Shown piece after piece: positions 18,213-26,313 of a stretch of DNA of 64,000 nucleotides. Origin of the DNA: an uncultured SAR116 cluster alpha proteobacterium (GTDB lineage Bacteria > Pseudomonadota > Alphaproteobacteria > Puniceispirillales > Marisalimonadaceae); the NCBI GenBank assembly GCA_902615025.1, contig CACMNV010000002.1:62001-126000 (forward strand). The letters are read 5' to 3'. The translations under genes were made by a program, and so were the position numbers. Numbering within the stretch: the stretch's first letter is position 1; each line of letters begins with the position of its first letter. The notes below the pieces were generated by a model. It saw only the letters and a program-made list of their open reading frames with translations, was not told where the DNA came from and made no database searches.

Positions 18213-18848
18213 TTAGTTGATAAGAACTAAATTATAAAGTTTTTTTATAAGTGAAAAATTAAAATTATCAAAAAATCCCAAAATTATAAGTGTTTGTCCA
18301 AGTAAAAAATGTTCTACTATCACTACTAACAAAGATTTATTTTTCATATAATTAAACGTGAACAATAAGTTACCAAAAAAAGAGAATAATAATATATAGA
18401 GATCAAAATATATTAAATGGCAAAAAGAAAATACTAAGGAGTTAAGTAATAGGATTTCGCATTTATTGAAATAGTCTTTATATTTATAAAAAAATAGAAA
18501 TCTGAAAATTATTTCTTGGGGTATAACGGAAAATAATAAATAAAATAAAAGTAGGATTGATGTAAAATAATATTTTGTTAAATCAAGATCGTTTAAAAAA
18601 AATTTATTTCCAAATAATTTAATCATTGAAATGATTAAGAAAATGTCAAAAAAAATGAAATATAAAAAATGTTTTTTTTTTGGAAGTATAATTTCTATTA
18701 TATCATTTTTGAATTGTAAGCTTATTATTATGCTTGCCACCAAAAGTATAATTATAACAAAAGATTGAAATTGAAATAATGTAATAAATATGAAGAAAAA
18801 AAATGTAATCAAAAATATTTCTATTAATTTTTGTTTTTTTCTGTTCAT
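18213..18848 (-). CDS. CPBP-family membrane protein, probable intramembrane protease
   Basis: A 211-residue, very hydrophobic protein with about six to seven membrane helices. It carries a CPBP (Abi/Rce1-like) signature: PQEIIFR (residues 110-116), FSFCH (140-144) and a later His180 in VIVEHFL. The first motif is normally EExxxR, and here the first glutamate is Gln111, so activity is not assured. Family members cleave or process membrane substrates, and their bacterial targets are mostly unknown. It lies 10 bases upstream of argG and 31 bases from the divergent gene at 18880. Confidence 0.6.
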   Translation of the reverse strand: MNRKKQKLIEIFLITFFFFIFITLFQFQSFVIIILLVASIIISLQFKNDIIEIILPKKKHFLYFIFFDIFLIISMIKLFGNKFFLNDLDLTKYYFTSILLLFYLLFSVIPQEIIFRFLFFYKYKDYFNKCEILLLNSLVFSFCHLIYFDLYILLFSFFGNLLFTFNYMKNKSLLVVIVEHFLLGQTLIILGFFDNFNFSLIKKLYNLVLIN

Positions 18849-18879
18849 TTAAACTATTTGTAAATATTAGTACATTTAA

Positions 18880-19338
18880 ATGAAAAATTTAATTCATAAA
18901 AAAAATAAGTATATTTTAATAATAATTGGTCTGCTTGGCCTGATACCTTATGTACTTCCATTAATGGAAAAAAGTGGTTTAGTAGATTTTTTTGAAATTA
19001 AAATTTTAGATCTTACTATTTTGTATGGAATAACTATTTTATGTTTCTTAAGTGGAATTTACTGGGGTTTATCTATTAAAACACCTATTAAAAATAATTC
19101 AAAATTAAATTATTTGCTACCAGTAATATCAATTATCCCTTTTATGTTTGCTATAATAGCGATAACAGTTTCAAATTATTTAAATATTATTTTTCTCGTT
19201 CTAGGTTTTTTAATTTGTCAAATCTTAGATGAGATATTATTTAAGAAAAAGGTCTATTTCAATTGGTATATCCTACTCAGAAGATTTTTGACTGTAGTGG
19301 TTGTAACATTGATGATTTATTATTATATTACACTATAA
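18880..19338 (+). CDS. DUF3429-like membrane protein
   Basis: A 152-residue protein with about four to five membrane helices. The segments GLIPYVLP and LCFLSGIYWGL resemble the conserved GLxPF and LSFLGGxxWG motifs of DUF3429, a small membrane family common in alphaproteobacteria whose function is unknown. The IalB-like gene starts at the base after its stop codon, so the two are probably translated together. Divergent from the CPBP-like gene with only 31 bases between the two start codons. Confidence 0.65.
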   Translation: MKNLIHKKNKYILIIIGLLGLIPYVLPLMEKSGLVDFFEIKILDLTILYGITILCFLSGIYWGLSIKTPIKNNSKLNYLLPVISIIPFMFAIIAITVSNYLNIIFLVLGFLICQILDEILFKKKVYFNWYILLRRFLTVVVVTLMIYYYITL

Positions 19339-19851
19339 ATGTTTAATCTGCTAAACAAAATATTACTTCCCCTTGCCCTTATTATATCTTTTGTGAGTAC
19401 TGCCTATGGAAAGACTAAATTTATTGGCACACATAAAGACTGGACAGCTTATTCAAATAAAGAAAAAAATGGTAAAACTTGTTTTATAGCTTCTGAACCA
19501 CTTAAATCGTCTGGTAAATATAATAAAAGTAATAGAGGCAAAACTTATGTCTTTGTAACTAACGTAAAAAATGGAACAAATCATGAGATTTCAGTTGTTG
19601 CAGGTTTTAATTATAAAAAGAATACTAAAGTTAAATTTACTATAGATAAAAATACTACTTTATTATTTCCAATCGACGACAGAGCATGGTCAGAATCTCC
19701 TAAGGTTGACAAAATATTAGTTAGAAAAATGAAAAAGGGAAATAAATTAATTATTGAAGGAATATCATCTCCTGGTAATTTAGTTACAGATCATTATTCC
19801 TTAAGTGGTTTTACTAAAGCGCTAGCTTTAATCGACAAAAATTGTTCTTAA
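19339..19851 (+). CDS. IalB-family secreted protein
   Basis: A 170-residue protein with a signal peptide (hydrophobic stretch about residues 7-22, likely cleavage after TAYG). The mature part has the invasion-associated locus B layout: an early WTAYSN, a cysteine in GKTCFIASEP, paired with a cysteine at the extreme C-terminus, and beta-rich segments including DRAWS. In Bartonella IalB is linked to erythrocyte entry, but relatives are widespread in free-living alphaproteobacteria, so a general periplasmic role is more likely here. It begins directly at the upstream gene's stop and precedes rlmN by 6 bases. Confidence 0.75.
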   Translation: MFNLLNKILLPLALIISFVSTAYGKTKFIGTHKDWTAYSNKEKNGKTCFIASEPLKSSGKYNKSNRGKTYVFVTNVKNGTNHEISVVAGFNYKKNTKVKFTIDKNTTLLFPIDDRAWSESPKVDKILVRKMKKGNKLIIEGISSPGNLVTDHYSLSGFTKALALIDKNCS

Positions 19852-19857
19852 TTTTTC

Positions 19858-20940
19858 ATGCAAAGACAAAATATTATTGATTTATCTCTAATAGAATTAG
19901 AAAAGTTTTGTTTGGAATTAGGTTTAAAATCTTTTAAAGCAAAACAAATTTGGAATTGGATATACTGTTTTGGAAAAACTAATTTTCAAGAAATGACCAA
20001 TCTAGATAAAAAAACTAGAGAATTGCTAAATGAATACTCATTCATATTTAGGCCGAAAATAAATAATGTTCATAATAGTAGTGATGGAACAATAAAATGG
20101 TTGTTAGAGATGGATGATAAAAGTTTAATTGAGACGGTTTTTATTCCACAAGGTAAGCGAGGAACAATTTGTATTTCTAGTCAAGTTGGGTGTACTTTGA
20201 ACTGTACATTTTGTAATACTGGCACTCAAAAATTAGTGAGAAATCTTAATGCTTACGAAATTTTAGGACAAATTTTTACTGTCATTGACCATTTAAAAGA
20301 TTGGCCAATGAGTAAGACATGTAGGAAAGTAACAAATTTAGTTATGATGGGAATGGGTGAACCTTTACTGAATTATGAAAATGTTAAAAAAGCCCTTAAG
20401 ATAGTTATGTCTTCAAATGGTTTATGTATTTCAAAAAGAAGGATAACAATGTCTACGTCAGGGATTGTGCCAATGATTGAGCAATGTGGAAAAGATCTTG
20501 ATGTAAATTTAGCAATTTCTCTTCATGCTGTTGATGACAAGCTTAGAGATGAATTAGTACCAATAAATAAAAAATACAATATTTCAACTCTTTTACAAGC
20601 GTGTAAAAAATACCCAAGTTTATCTAATTCTAGAAGAATAACCTGGGAATATGTAATGTTAAAAGATGTTAATGATAGAAAAGTAGATGCTATCAATTTA
20701 TTAAATTTAATTAAAGGAATACCCTCAAAAATTAATTTGATTCCTTTTAATCCTTGGCCTGGAACCTTTTATGAAACCTCTACTAAAGAACAAATTAAAC
20801 TTTTTTCTAATATTATTATGAAAGCTGGCTATCCTACTCCAATAAGATCAACAAGAGGTGATGATATATTGGCTGCTTGTGGTCAACTTAAATCAAAAAC
20901 TGAAAAAAGAAAAAAATCTCTATTATCCTCTATTTATTAA
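19858..20940 (+). CDS. rlmN: Dual-specificity rRNA/tRNA methyltransferase RlmN
   Basis: Radical SAM enzyme that methylates C2 of A2503 in 23S rRNA and A37 of some tRNAs. The cluster cysteines are 112, 116 and 119 in GCTLNCTFCN. MGMGEPLLNYEN follows. The C-terminal AACGQL supplies the mono-Cys that forms the protein-RNA intermediate. The 360 residues match the family. It begins 6 bases after the IalB-like gene. A following 100-base gap holds a 29-codon frame judged not to be a gene. Confidence 0.93.
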   Translation: MQRQNIIDLSLIELEKFCLELGLKSFKAKQIWNWIYCFGKTNFQEMTNLDKKTRELLNEYSFIFRPKINNVHNSSDGTIKWLLEMDDKSLIETVFIPQGKRGTICISSQVGCTLNCTFCNTGTQKLVRNLNAYEILGQIFTVIDHLKDWPMSKTCRKVTNLVMMGMGEPLLNYENVKKALKIVMSSNGLCISKRRITMSTSGIVPMIEQCGKDLDVNLAISLHAVDDKLRDELVPINKKYNISTLLQACKKYPSLSNSRRITWEYVMLKDVNDRKVDAINLLNLIKGIPSKINLIPFNPWPGTFYETSTKEQIKLFSNIIMKAGYPTPIRSTRGDDILAACGQLKSKTEKRKKSLLSSIY

Positions 20941-21041
20941 TATTTAATATGAATTTATCAATATTTTTAGCGCATGATGTTCTTGCTTTAATAAACTTTA
21001 ATAACTATATTAATAAAAAAAACAAATCAAAAGGATAAATT

Positions 21042-21770
21042 ATGAATGATAATCGTTTCATGTCGAGTTCTCAAGCGCAAGCTGCTCAGATTGATATTGG
21101 TCTAAGATCATACATGCTAGGCGTGTATAATCATATGACTACAGCACTTGCATTAACTGGTTTATTGGCATTAGGATTAAACTTTCTATCAGTTTCTAAT
21201 GGTCAGTTGACCCCAATAGGAGAACTTTTCTTTCTAAGCCCTCTTAAGTGGGTAGTTATATTAGCACCTTTAGGAATGGTGTTTTACATTTCAGCTAAAT
21301 TGCAAAGTATTAGCTCACAAAAAGCTAGAAACCTTTTTTATATATATGCGGGTTTGATGGGCTTGTCTCTATCATCACTTTTATTAGTCTACACTGGTGA
21401 ATCAGTTGTAAGGGTATTCTTTATAACTGCAGCATCTTTTGCTGGATTGTCAATATATGGATATACTACAAAAAAGTCCTTAAGTGGACTTGGATCATTT
21501 CTTATTATGGGCGTTTTTGGGCTTATAATAGCACAAATTGTCAATATTTTCTTAGCATCATCAGGTCTAGACTTTATGATTTCGGTCATAGGGGTACTAA
21601 TATTTGCTGGCCTTACAGCTTATGATACTCAGAAGATTAAGAATATGTATTATGCCGCTGACGATAGTGAAACAGCAGGTAAAAAATCTATAATTGGTGC
21701 CTTAACTTTGTACTTAGATTTTATTTTGATGTTTCAGTTTTTATTATCATTACTTGGTAATCGAGAGTAA
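21042..21770 (+). CDS. Bax inhibitor-1 (BI-1/YccA) family membrane protein
   Basis: A 242-residue protein with seven membrane helices and the BI-1 signature near the C-terminus, including LTAYDTQKIKNMY, whose aspartate belongs to the calcium/proton-sensing pair in the structurally studied relative BsYetJ. Bacterial members include YccA, a modulator of FtsH. The start follows an AAAAGGA ribosome site at good spacing. Its transcript ends at the hairpin terminator at 21784, the only clear one in the window. Confidence 0.88.
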   Translation: MNDNRFMSSSQAQAAQIDIGLRSYMLGVYNHMTTALALTGLLALGLNFLSVSNGQLTPIGELFFLSPLKWVVILAPLGMVFYISAKLQSISSQKARNLFYIYAGLMGLSLSSLLLVYTGESVVRVFFITAASFAGLSIYGYTTKKSLSGLGSFLIMGVFGLIIAQIVNIFLASSGLDFMISVIGVLIFAGLTAYDTQKIKNMYYAADDSETAGKKSIIGALTLYLDFILMFQFLLSLLGNRE

Positions 21771-21783
21771 TTAATTTAAAAAT

Positions 21784-21813
21784 AAAGCCCATCTTTTTTA
21801 GGTGGGTTTTATT
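21784..21813. terminator. Rho-independent hairpin terminator between convergent genes
   Basis: Arms 21784-21793 (AAAGCCCATC) and 21801-21810 (GGTGGGTTTT) form a 10-base-pair stem with two G-U pairs and a 7-base loop. The right arm ends in T-rich sequence, giving the U-tract for the plus strand. Read from the other strand, the stem is flanked by A-rich/T-rich sequence, so it could serve both the BI-1 gene and the peroxidase gene. Confidence 0.75.
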
Positions 21814-22353
21814 TTACATTATTTTTTTTAATTCATTTAAAAATTTTTCTGAAGATGGTTTAGTTACACTTGAAAACCAAGATGATAACTTTCCATCTCT
21901 ACTTATCAAATACTTATAAAAGTTCCATTTTGGGAGTGATAAATATCCAGCTTCCTTTTCAACCCACTTAAAAAAAGGATGTTGGCTTTTCCCTTTGACT
22001 GTAGTTATTGTAGTAATAGGAAAAGAAATATTAAAATTTACTTCGCAGAATTCTTTTACCTTTTTGTTATCTTTAAATTCTTGTCCTCCAAAATCATTAG
22101 ATGGAATTGCTATTATAACAAGTCCCTTTTTTTTATATTCTTGATAAAGGTTTTCTAATTGTTCATATTGATAAGTAAAACCGCAAAATGAAGCTGAATT
22201 TACAACTATTATTGGTTTGTTTTTGAATTCTTGTAATGAAATAGTATTTCCATCAATACTCTCAAAACTTAAATCATAAAAATCAGAATTTGCAGGAAAA
22301 GTTATGCTCATAAAAAAAGTAAATAGCATAATTAAAAAACTTTTACTAATCAT
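21814..22353 (-). CDS. Glutathione peroxidase-like protein, exported
   Basis: A 179-residue thioredoxin-fold peroxidase with an N-terminal signal peptide (hydrophobic to about residue 20, then FPANS). The GPX signatures are VNSASFCGFTYQYEQL with the peroxidatic cysteine, AIPSNDFGGQE with the glutamine, and PKWNFYKYLI with the tryptophan/asparagine. It is a cysteine, not selenocysteine, form and probably works in the periplasm, with thioredoxin-like or other reductants. Its start overlaps the end of the upstream flavin monooxygenase gene by 8 bases. Confidence 0.88.
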   Translation of the reverse strand: MISKSFLIMLFTFFMSITFPANSDFYDLSFESIDGNTISLQEFKNKPIIVVNSASFCGFTYQYEQLENLYQEYKKKGLVIIAIPSNDFGGQEFKDNKKVKEFCEVNFNISFPITTITTVKGKSQHPFFKWVEKEAGYLSLPKWNFYKYLISRDGKLSSWFSSVTKPSSEKFLNELKKIM

Positions 22354-23440
22354 ACCAAATCTTTTTAAAAAAATTAGACATTAGTTGATCTGAAAAATTA
22401 GAAACTAAACTATTTCTTAATTTAGTTAAAGTACTAATTCCAAAAGTAATTCCAACTATATTTGAAATAGATTTGAGTTTTCTCTTTTTTTCACAAGTAT
22501 TTCTTGAGAAATTTTCAAAAATTTCATCATATGAATTAGTATTTTCAACTAAGAATTTTAGATAACTTGCATCTTCAATTATGTTATTTCCTACTTGGGC
22601 TAAATGGGGTTCAAAAGAAAATCCAGCGTCTCCAAATAGCAAAACATTATTTTTGTGAATTGTTTGAATTTCGTCTTCGTAAATATAGAAATGCCCATCA
22701 TTCCAATCTATTTGCGAAAATTTTGAAATACTTTTTAGTTTATCTAATATTTCATTTGAGTTTTGAAAAAGTCTATTAGGTATAAAAACATAATTAATAT
22801 ATGTTTTATTATTGTTAACAAACGGATAAGAAACAAAATGTCCATAAATTGAAAAATTTAATTCAAGCGTTTTTTGATTTAGTAATATTTTTTTTTTATC
22901 ATTTGATATTCCTCGAAAAACTTGTTTTTTGACTATGTTAGTAGTGCCACATACATATTTTCGAGTAATACCATTAACTCCATCGCAACCAATTATTATA
23001 TCAGCTGATATATACTCATTATTATCCGTTAAAACTTCAAGTTTTCCTGGTTCTCTATGAATTATGCCAACACAGGATTTATCTATTTCATTTATTTGAA
23101 TGTTGTTTTTTACATTTTTTATTAAAAAATTAATTAGCATTTCTCTACTTACAGAAAAATATTTTAAATCAAATTCATTAAAATAAAAATTTTTCAGGTT
23201 TTTAGTTTCATTATTATTATAACTATTTATTTGAAACTTAATTATTTCATAAACAATGTTTTTAACATCACCATTTTGAATTATTTTTTTTAAGGCTCTG
23301 AACCCATTAGGAGATAGTTGTTGTGCTCCAAATGTGTTATTCTTCTTTCCAATTATTGTAATATTAACTTTTTTATTTATAAATGCACTAGCAACAGACC
23401 ATGCAGATAAACTATTTCCGATTATTAAAATCTTCTTCAT
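22346..23440 (-). CDS. FAD-dependent monooxygenase, UbiH/PHBH-like
   Basis: A 364-residue flavoprotein-like sequence. The N-terminal beta-alpha-beta motif is ILIIGNSLSAW, where the usual GxGxxG reads GNSLSA. A second flavin motif, LFGDAGFSFEPHLAQVGNN, matches the GD(A)xxxxxPxxGxGxN pattern of aromatic hydroxylases. Mid-protein, IIIGCDGVNGITR corresponds to the DG motif that contacts FAD and NADPH. The substrate is unknown; ubiquinone-pathway or aromatic hydroxylation is possible. The atypical first loop makes FAD binding less certain. It overlaps the peroxidase gene downstream by 8 bases. Confidence 0.7.
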   Translation of the reverse strand: MKKILIIGNSLSAWSVASAFINKKVNITIIGKKNNTFGAQQLSPNGFRALKKIIQNGDVKNIVYEIIKFQINSYNNNETKNLKNFYFNEFDLKYFSVSREMLINFLIKNVKNNIQINEIDKSCVGIIHREPGKLEVLTDNNEYISADIIIGCDGVNGITRKYVCGTTNIVKKQVFRGISNDKKKILLNQKTLELNFSIYGHFVSYPFVNNNKTYINYVFIPNRLFQNSNEILDKLKSISKFSQIDWNDGHFYIYEDEIQTIHKNNVLLFGDAGFSFEPHLAQVGNNIIEDASYLKFLVENTNSYDEIFENFSRNTCEKKRKLKSISNIVGITFGISTLTKLRNSLVSNFSDQLMSNFFKKIWYD

Positions 23441-23571
23441 TTAACTAATTTAAATAATTTATTTAAAATAAACATAAAAAAGTACAATTTTTTTATTTTT
23501 TTCTTGGCAATAAATAAATAGTTGTTAAATTGTTTTTTTTTAACTGTTACATATTGTTACAAACTCAAAGA

Positions 23572-25176
23572 ATGATTTCTGACCAACTTAGAAAAATAGG
23601 CATAACCGACCCTCTTGAAGTAATTTATAATCCTTCATTTGATAAATTATATGAAGAAGAAACTCTTCCAGAGTTAACTGGTTACGAAAAATCTCAAAAA
23701 ACAGAATATGGGGCATTGAACGTCAAAACTGGAATTTATACTGGTAGATCTCCTAAAGATAAATATATAGTTAAGGATGAAACCACAAAAGATAATTTTT
23801 GGTGGACGTCAAATGAGAGAAAAAATGATAATAAACCAATTTCACTAAGAGTTTGGGAAGATTTAAAACTTAATGTAACAAATCAATTATCAAATAAAAA
23901 ATTATATATAATTGATGCGTTTTGCGGAGCTAACAAAGACACATGCTTAAAAGTTAGATTTGTGATGGAAGTAGCTTGGCAAGCTCATTTTGTAAAAAAT
24001 ATGTTTATAAGACCGTCTGAAGAAGAACTAAAAAATTTTGTTCCAGATTTCCACGTAATTAATGGATCTAAGACTACTAACAAAGAATTTAAGAAACATA
24101 ATATGAATTCTGAAACATTTATAGCCTTTAACTTAACCGAAAGGATACAACTTATCGGGGGTACTTGGTATGGAGGTGAGATGAAAAAGGGCATGTTTGC
24201 TGTTATGAATTATTTGTTACCTCAAAAAGGTATAGCTTCAATGCATTGCTCTGCAAATAAAGGTATCAACGACAATACAGTTGCTTTATTTTTTGGATTG
24301 TCTGGAACTGGAAAAACAACTTTATCTACAGACCCTAAAAGAAGTTTAATTGGCGATGATGAACATGGTTGGGATGATGATGGAATATTTAATTTTGAAG
24401 GGGGCTGTTATGCCAAAACAGTTAATTTAGATCCTAAAAAAGAACCTGATATTTTTAAAGCTATAAAAAAAGATGCTCTTTTAGAAAATGTAATTGTTGA
24501 TGATAATGGCAAAGTGGACTATGAAAATATATCTCTAACTGAAAATACTAGAGTATCTTATCCGATTTATCATATAAATAATATTGTTAAACCCATTTCA
24601 AAAGCTGGTCATGCTAATAAAGTTATTTTCTTAACTGCAGATGCATTTGGTGTTTTGCCAGCTGTATCTATATTGAGTAATGAAGAAGCTCAATACCATT
24701 TCTTATCAGGTTTTACAGCAAAATTAGCTGGTACTGAAAGGGGTGTAGATAAACCAACTCCAACTTTTTCTGCTTGTTTTGGTGCTGCTTTTTTAACTTT
24801 ACATCCAACTAAATATGCTGAAGTACTATCAAAAAGAATGAAAATGAATAATTCTAAAGCTTATCTTGTTAATACGGGTTGGAATGGTAAAGGTAAAAGA
24901 ATTTCTTTAAAAAATACTCGATCAATAATTGATAATATTTTAAATGACAAAATCGATAATGTACCAACAACTAATATTCCAATTTTTAATTTAGAAATAC
25001 CGACGGAATTAAATGACTTTGATTCTGAGATATTCGATCCCAGAAAAAGTTGGGATTCAAATATAGCTTGGGAAAATAAAGCTACAGAATTAGCTAAATT
25101 ATTTATTGCCAATTTTGATCAATTTTGTGATAGCGAAAATGGCAAAAATTTAGTAAAATTCGGACCACAAATTTAA
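23572..25176 (+). CDS. pckA: Phosphoenolpyruvate carboxykinase (ATP)
   Basis: Converts oxaloacetate to PEP with ATP, the entry to gluconeogenesis. The ATG at 23572 gives 534 residues, and the first residues align with family openings up to [12 protein letters not shown]. An upstream TTG at 23530 would add an unsupported 14 residues. Visible are [11 protein letters not shown], the kinase loop [13 protein letters not shown] (SGTGKTT at 244-250), GDDEHGWDD (metal site) and FSACFGAAF. With the propionate route producing succinyl-CoA, this enzyme would let C3 acids feed sugar synthesis. Confidence 0.95.
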   Translation: MISDQLRKIGITDPLEVIYNPSFDKLYEEETLPELTGYEKSQKTEYGALNVKTGIYTGRSPKDKYIVKDETTKDNFWWTSNERKNDNKPISLRVWEDLKLNVTNQLSNKKLYIIDAFCGANKDTCLKVRFVMEVAWQAHFVKNMFIRPSEEELKNFVPDFHVINGSKTTNKEFKKHNMNSETFIAFNLTERIQLIGGTWYGGEMKKGMFAVMNYLLPQKGIASMHCSANKGINDNTVALFFGLSGTGKTTLSTDPKRSLIGDDEHGWDDDGIFNFEGGCYAKTVNLDPKKEPDIFKAIKKDALLENVIVDDNGKVDYENISLTENTRVSYPIYHINNIVKPISKAGHANKVIFLTADAFGVLPAVSILSNEEAQYHFLSGFTAKLAGTERGVDKPTPTFSACFGAAFLTLHPTKYAEVLSKRMKMNNSKAYLVNTGWNGKGKRISLKNTRSIIDNILNDKIDNVPTTNIPIFNLEIPTELNDFDSEIFDPRKSWDSNIAWENKATELAKLFIANFDQFCDSENGKNLVKFGPQI

Positions 25177-25194
25177 CATATATAACTATTATTT

Positions 25195-26313
25195 ATGAAA
25201 ATTATTTTATTTGTTTTACTATTAATTAGTGCACAAATTGAAGTATATGCTCAACAAAAACAATCAAAAAAAAGTTGGGGTAGTAGAGCCACGCCTGTTG
25301 AAGTAATCGAAGCTAAAAAGACTAGACTATATAGTTTGAAACCATCTTATGGAAGAATTATTCCTTTAGAACCCTATTCACTTATTTCAAAAATCAATGA
25401 AGAGGTAAAAATAATACATGTATTAGAAGGTGCTGAAGTTGTAAAAGGTAAGAAACTAATTGAGTTAGAAAACAAAAATATAAAAAGGCTAATTGCTAGA
25501 TATGAAGCTGAAATTTTATATAGCAAAGAAAATCTCAAATTCTTAAATGAAGAACTATCAATTGTTAATAATAAACTAAAAAGATTTTTGAATCTAAAAG
25601 AAAATAAAGTCATTTCGAATGATTTATTTGATGATTTGAGAATTAAGAAAATTCATTTGAATAAACAGGTTTCAAAAGTTGAATTTGATTTAAAAAAATT
25701 ATCTTATCTTCTTTTGTCAAGTAAAGATGATTTAAATAATACGATAATTAAATCACCTATAAATGGTAATCTCATTAAATTCGATGTTAAATTGGGTTCT
25801 TTTTTAAATAAAGGAGAAAATATTGGTTTAATATTAGATCCGACAAATAATGAAATAGAGACATCCTTAAGATCCGATTTAGCCTCAAAGTTAAAGCCAG
25901 ATTTTCCTGTACAGATTATAATTGATGATAAAATTTTAAATTCTAAAATCAGAGCTATAATTGCGTTAGAAAATATAAAAACTGGATCTAGATTATTGAA
26001 AATTAAATTACCAAAATCTCTTCCAATAGAATTTAATTTTCCAAACAAACGAATTGAATTAAGAGTCCCGATAAATGATGGTAAATCTAGATTAATTATA
26101 CCTAAAGATGGCTTAATAGCAGATGGGATTGAAAAATTAGTTTACATAGTTGAAAAAAATAAAGTTAAAAGAAAAACGGTTACTCTTGGACAATCATTTA
26201 AAGATCAAATTGAAATAAAATCTGGAGTAAATGAGGGTGATTTAGTTGTTATCAAAGGTAATGAAAATATTAGACCAAATCAATCTGTAAAAATTAAGAA
26301 AAACAAAAAATGA
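25195..26313 (+). CDS. RND efflux periplasmic adaptor (HlyD/MFP family)
   Basis: A 372-residue periplasmic protein with a signal peptide ending near VYAQQ. The order is a lipoyl half (VKIIHVLEGAEVVKGKKL), a coiled-coil hairpin (about residues 95-175, rich in Lys, Leu and Glu), the second lipoyl half (SPINGNLIKFDVKLGSFLNKGE), and beta-barrel and membrane-proximal domains. It bridges the inner-membrane pump to an outer-membrane channel. The stop overlaps the pump gene by 4 bases (ATGA). No TolC-like channel is in the window. Confidence 0.88.
   Translation: MKIILFVLLLISAQIEVYAQQKQSKKSWGSRATPVEVIEAKKTRLYSLKPSYGRIIPLEPYSLISKINEEVKIIHVLEGAEVVKGKKLIELENKNIKRLIARYEAEILYSKENLKFLNEELSIVNNKLKRFLNLKENKVISNDLFDDLRIKKIHLNKQVSKVEFDLKKLSYLLLSSKDDLNNTIIKSPINGNLIKFDVKLGSFLNKGENIGLILDPTNNEIETSLRSDLASKLKPDFPVQIIIDDKILNSKIRAIIALENIKTGSRLLKIKLPKSLPIEFNFPNKRIELRVPINDGKSRLIIPKDGLIADGIEKLVYIVEKNKVKRKTVTLGQSFKDQIEIKSGVNEGDLVVIKGNENIRPNQSVKIKKNKK

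Noticed and set aside
20949..21038. A 29-codon open frame between rlmN and the BI-1 family gene, ending just before its start
   Set aside because: No ribosome site precedes it, the residues are low-complexity, and the AT-rich background gives such short frames often. The AAAAGGA at its end is the ribosome site of the next gene.
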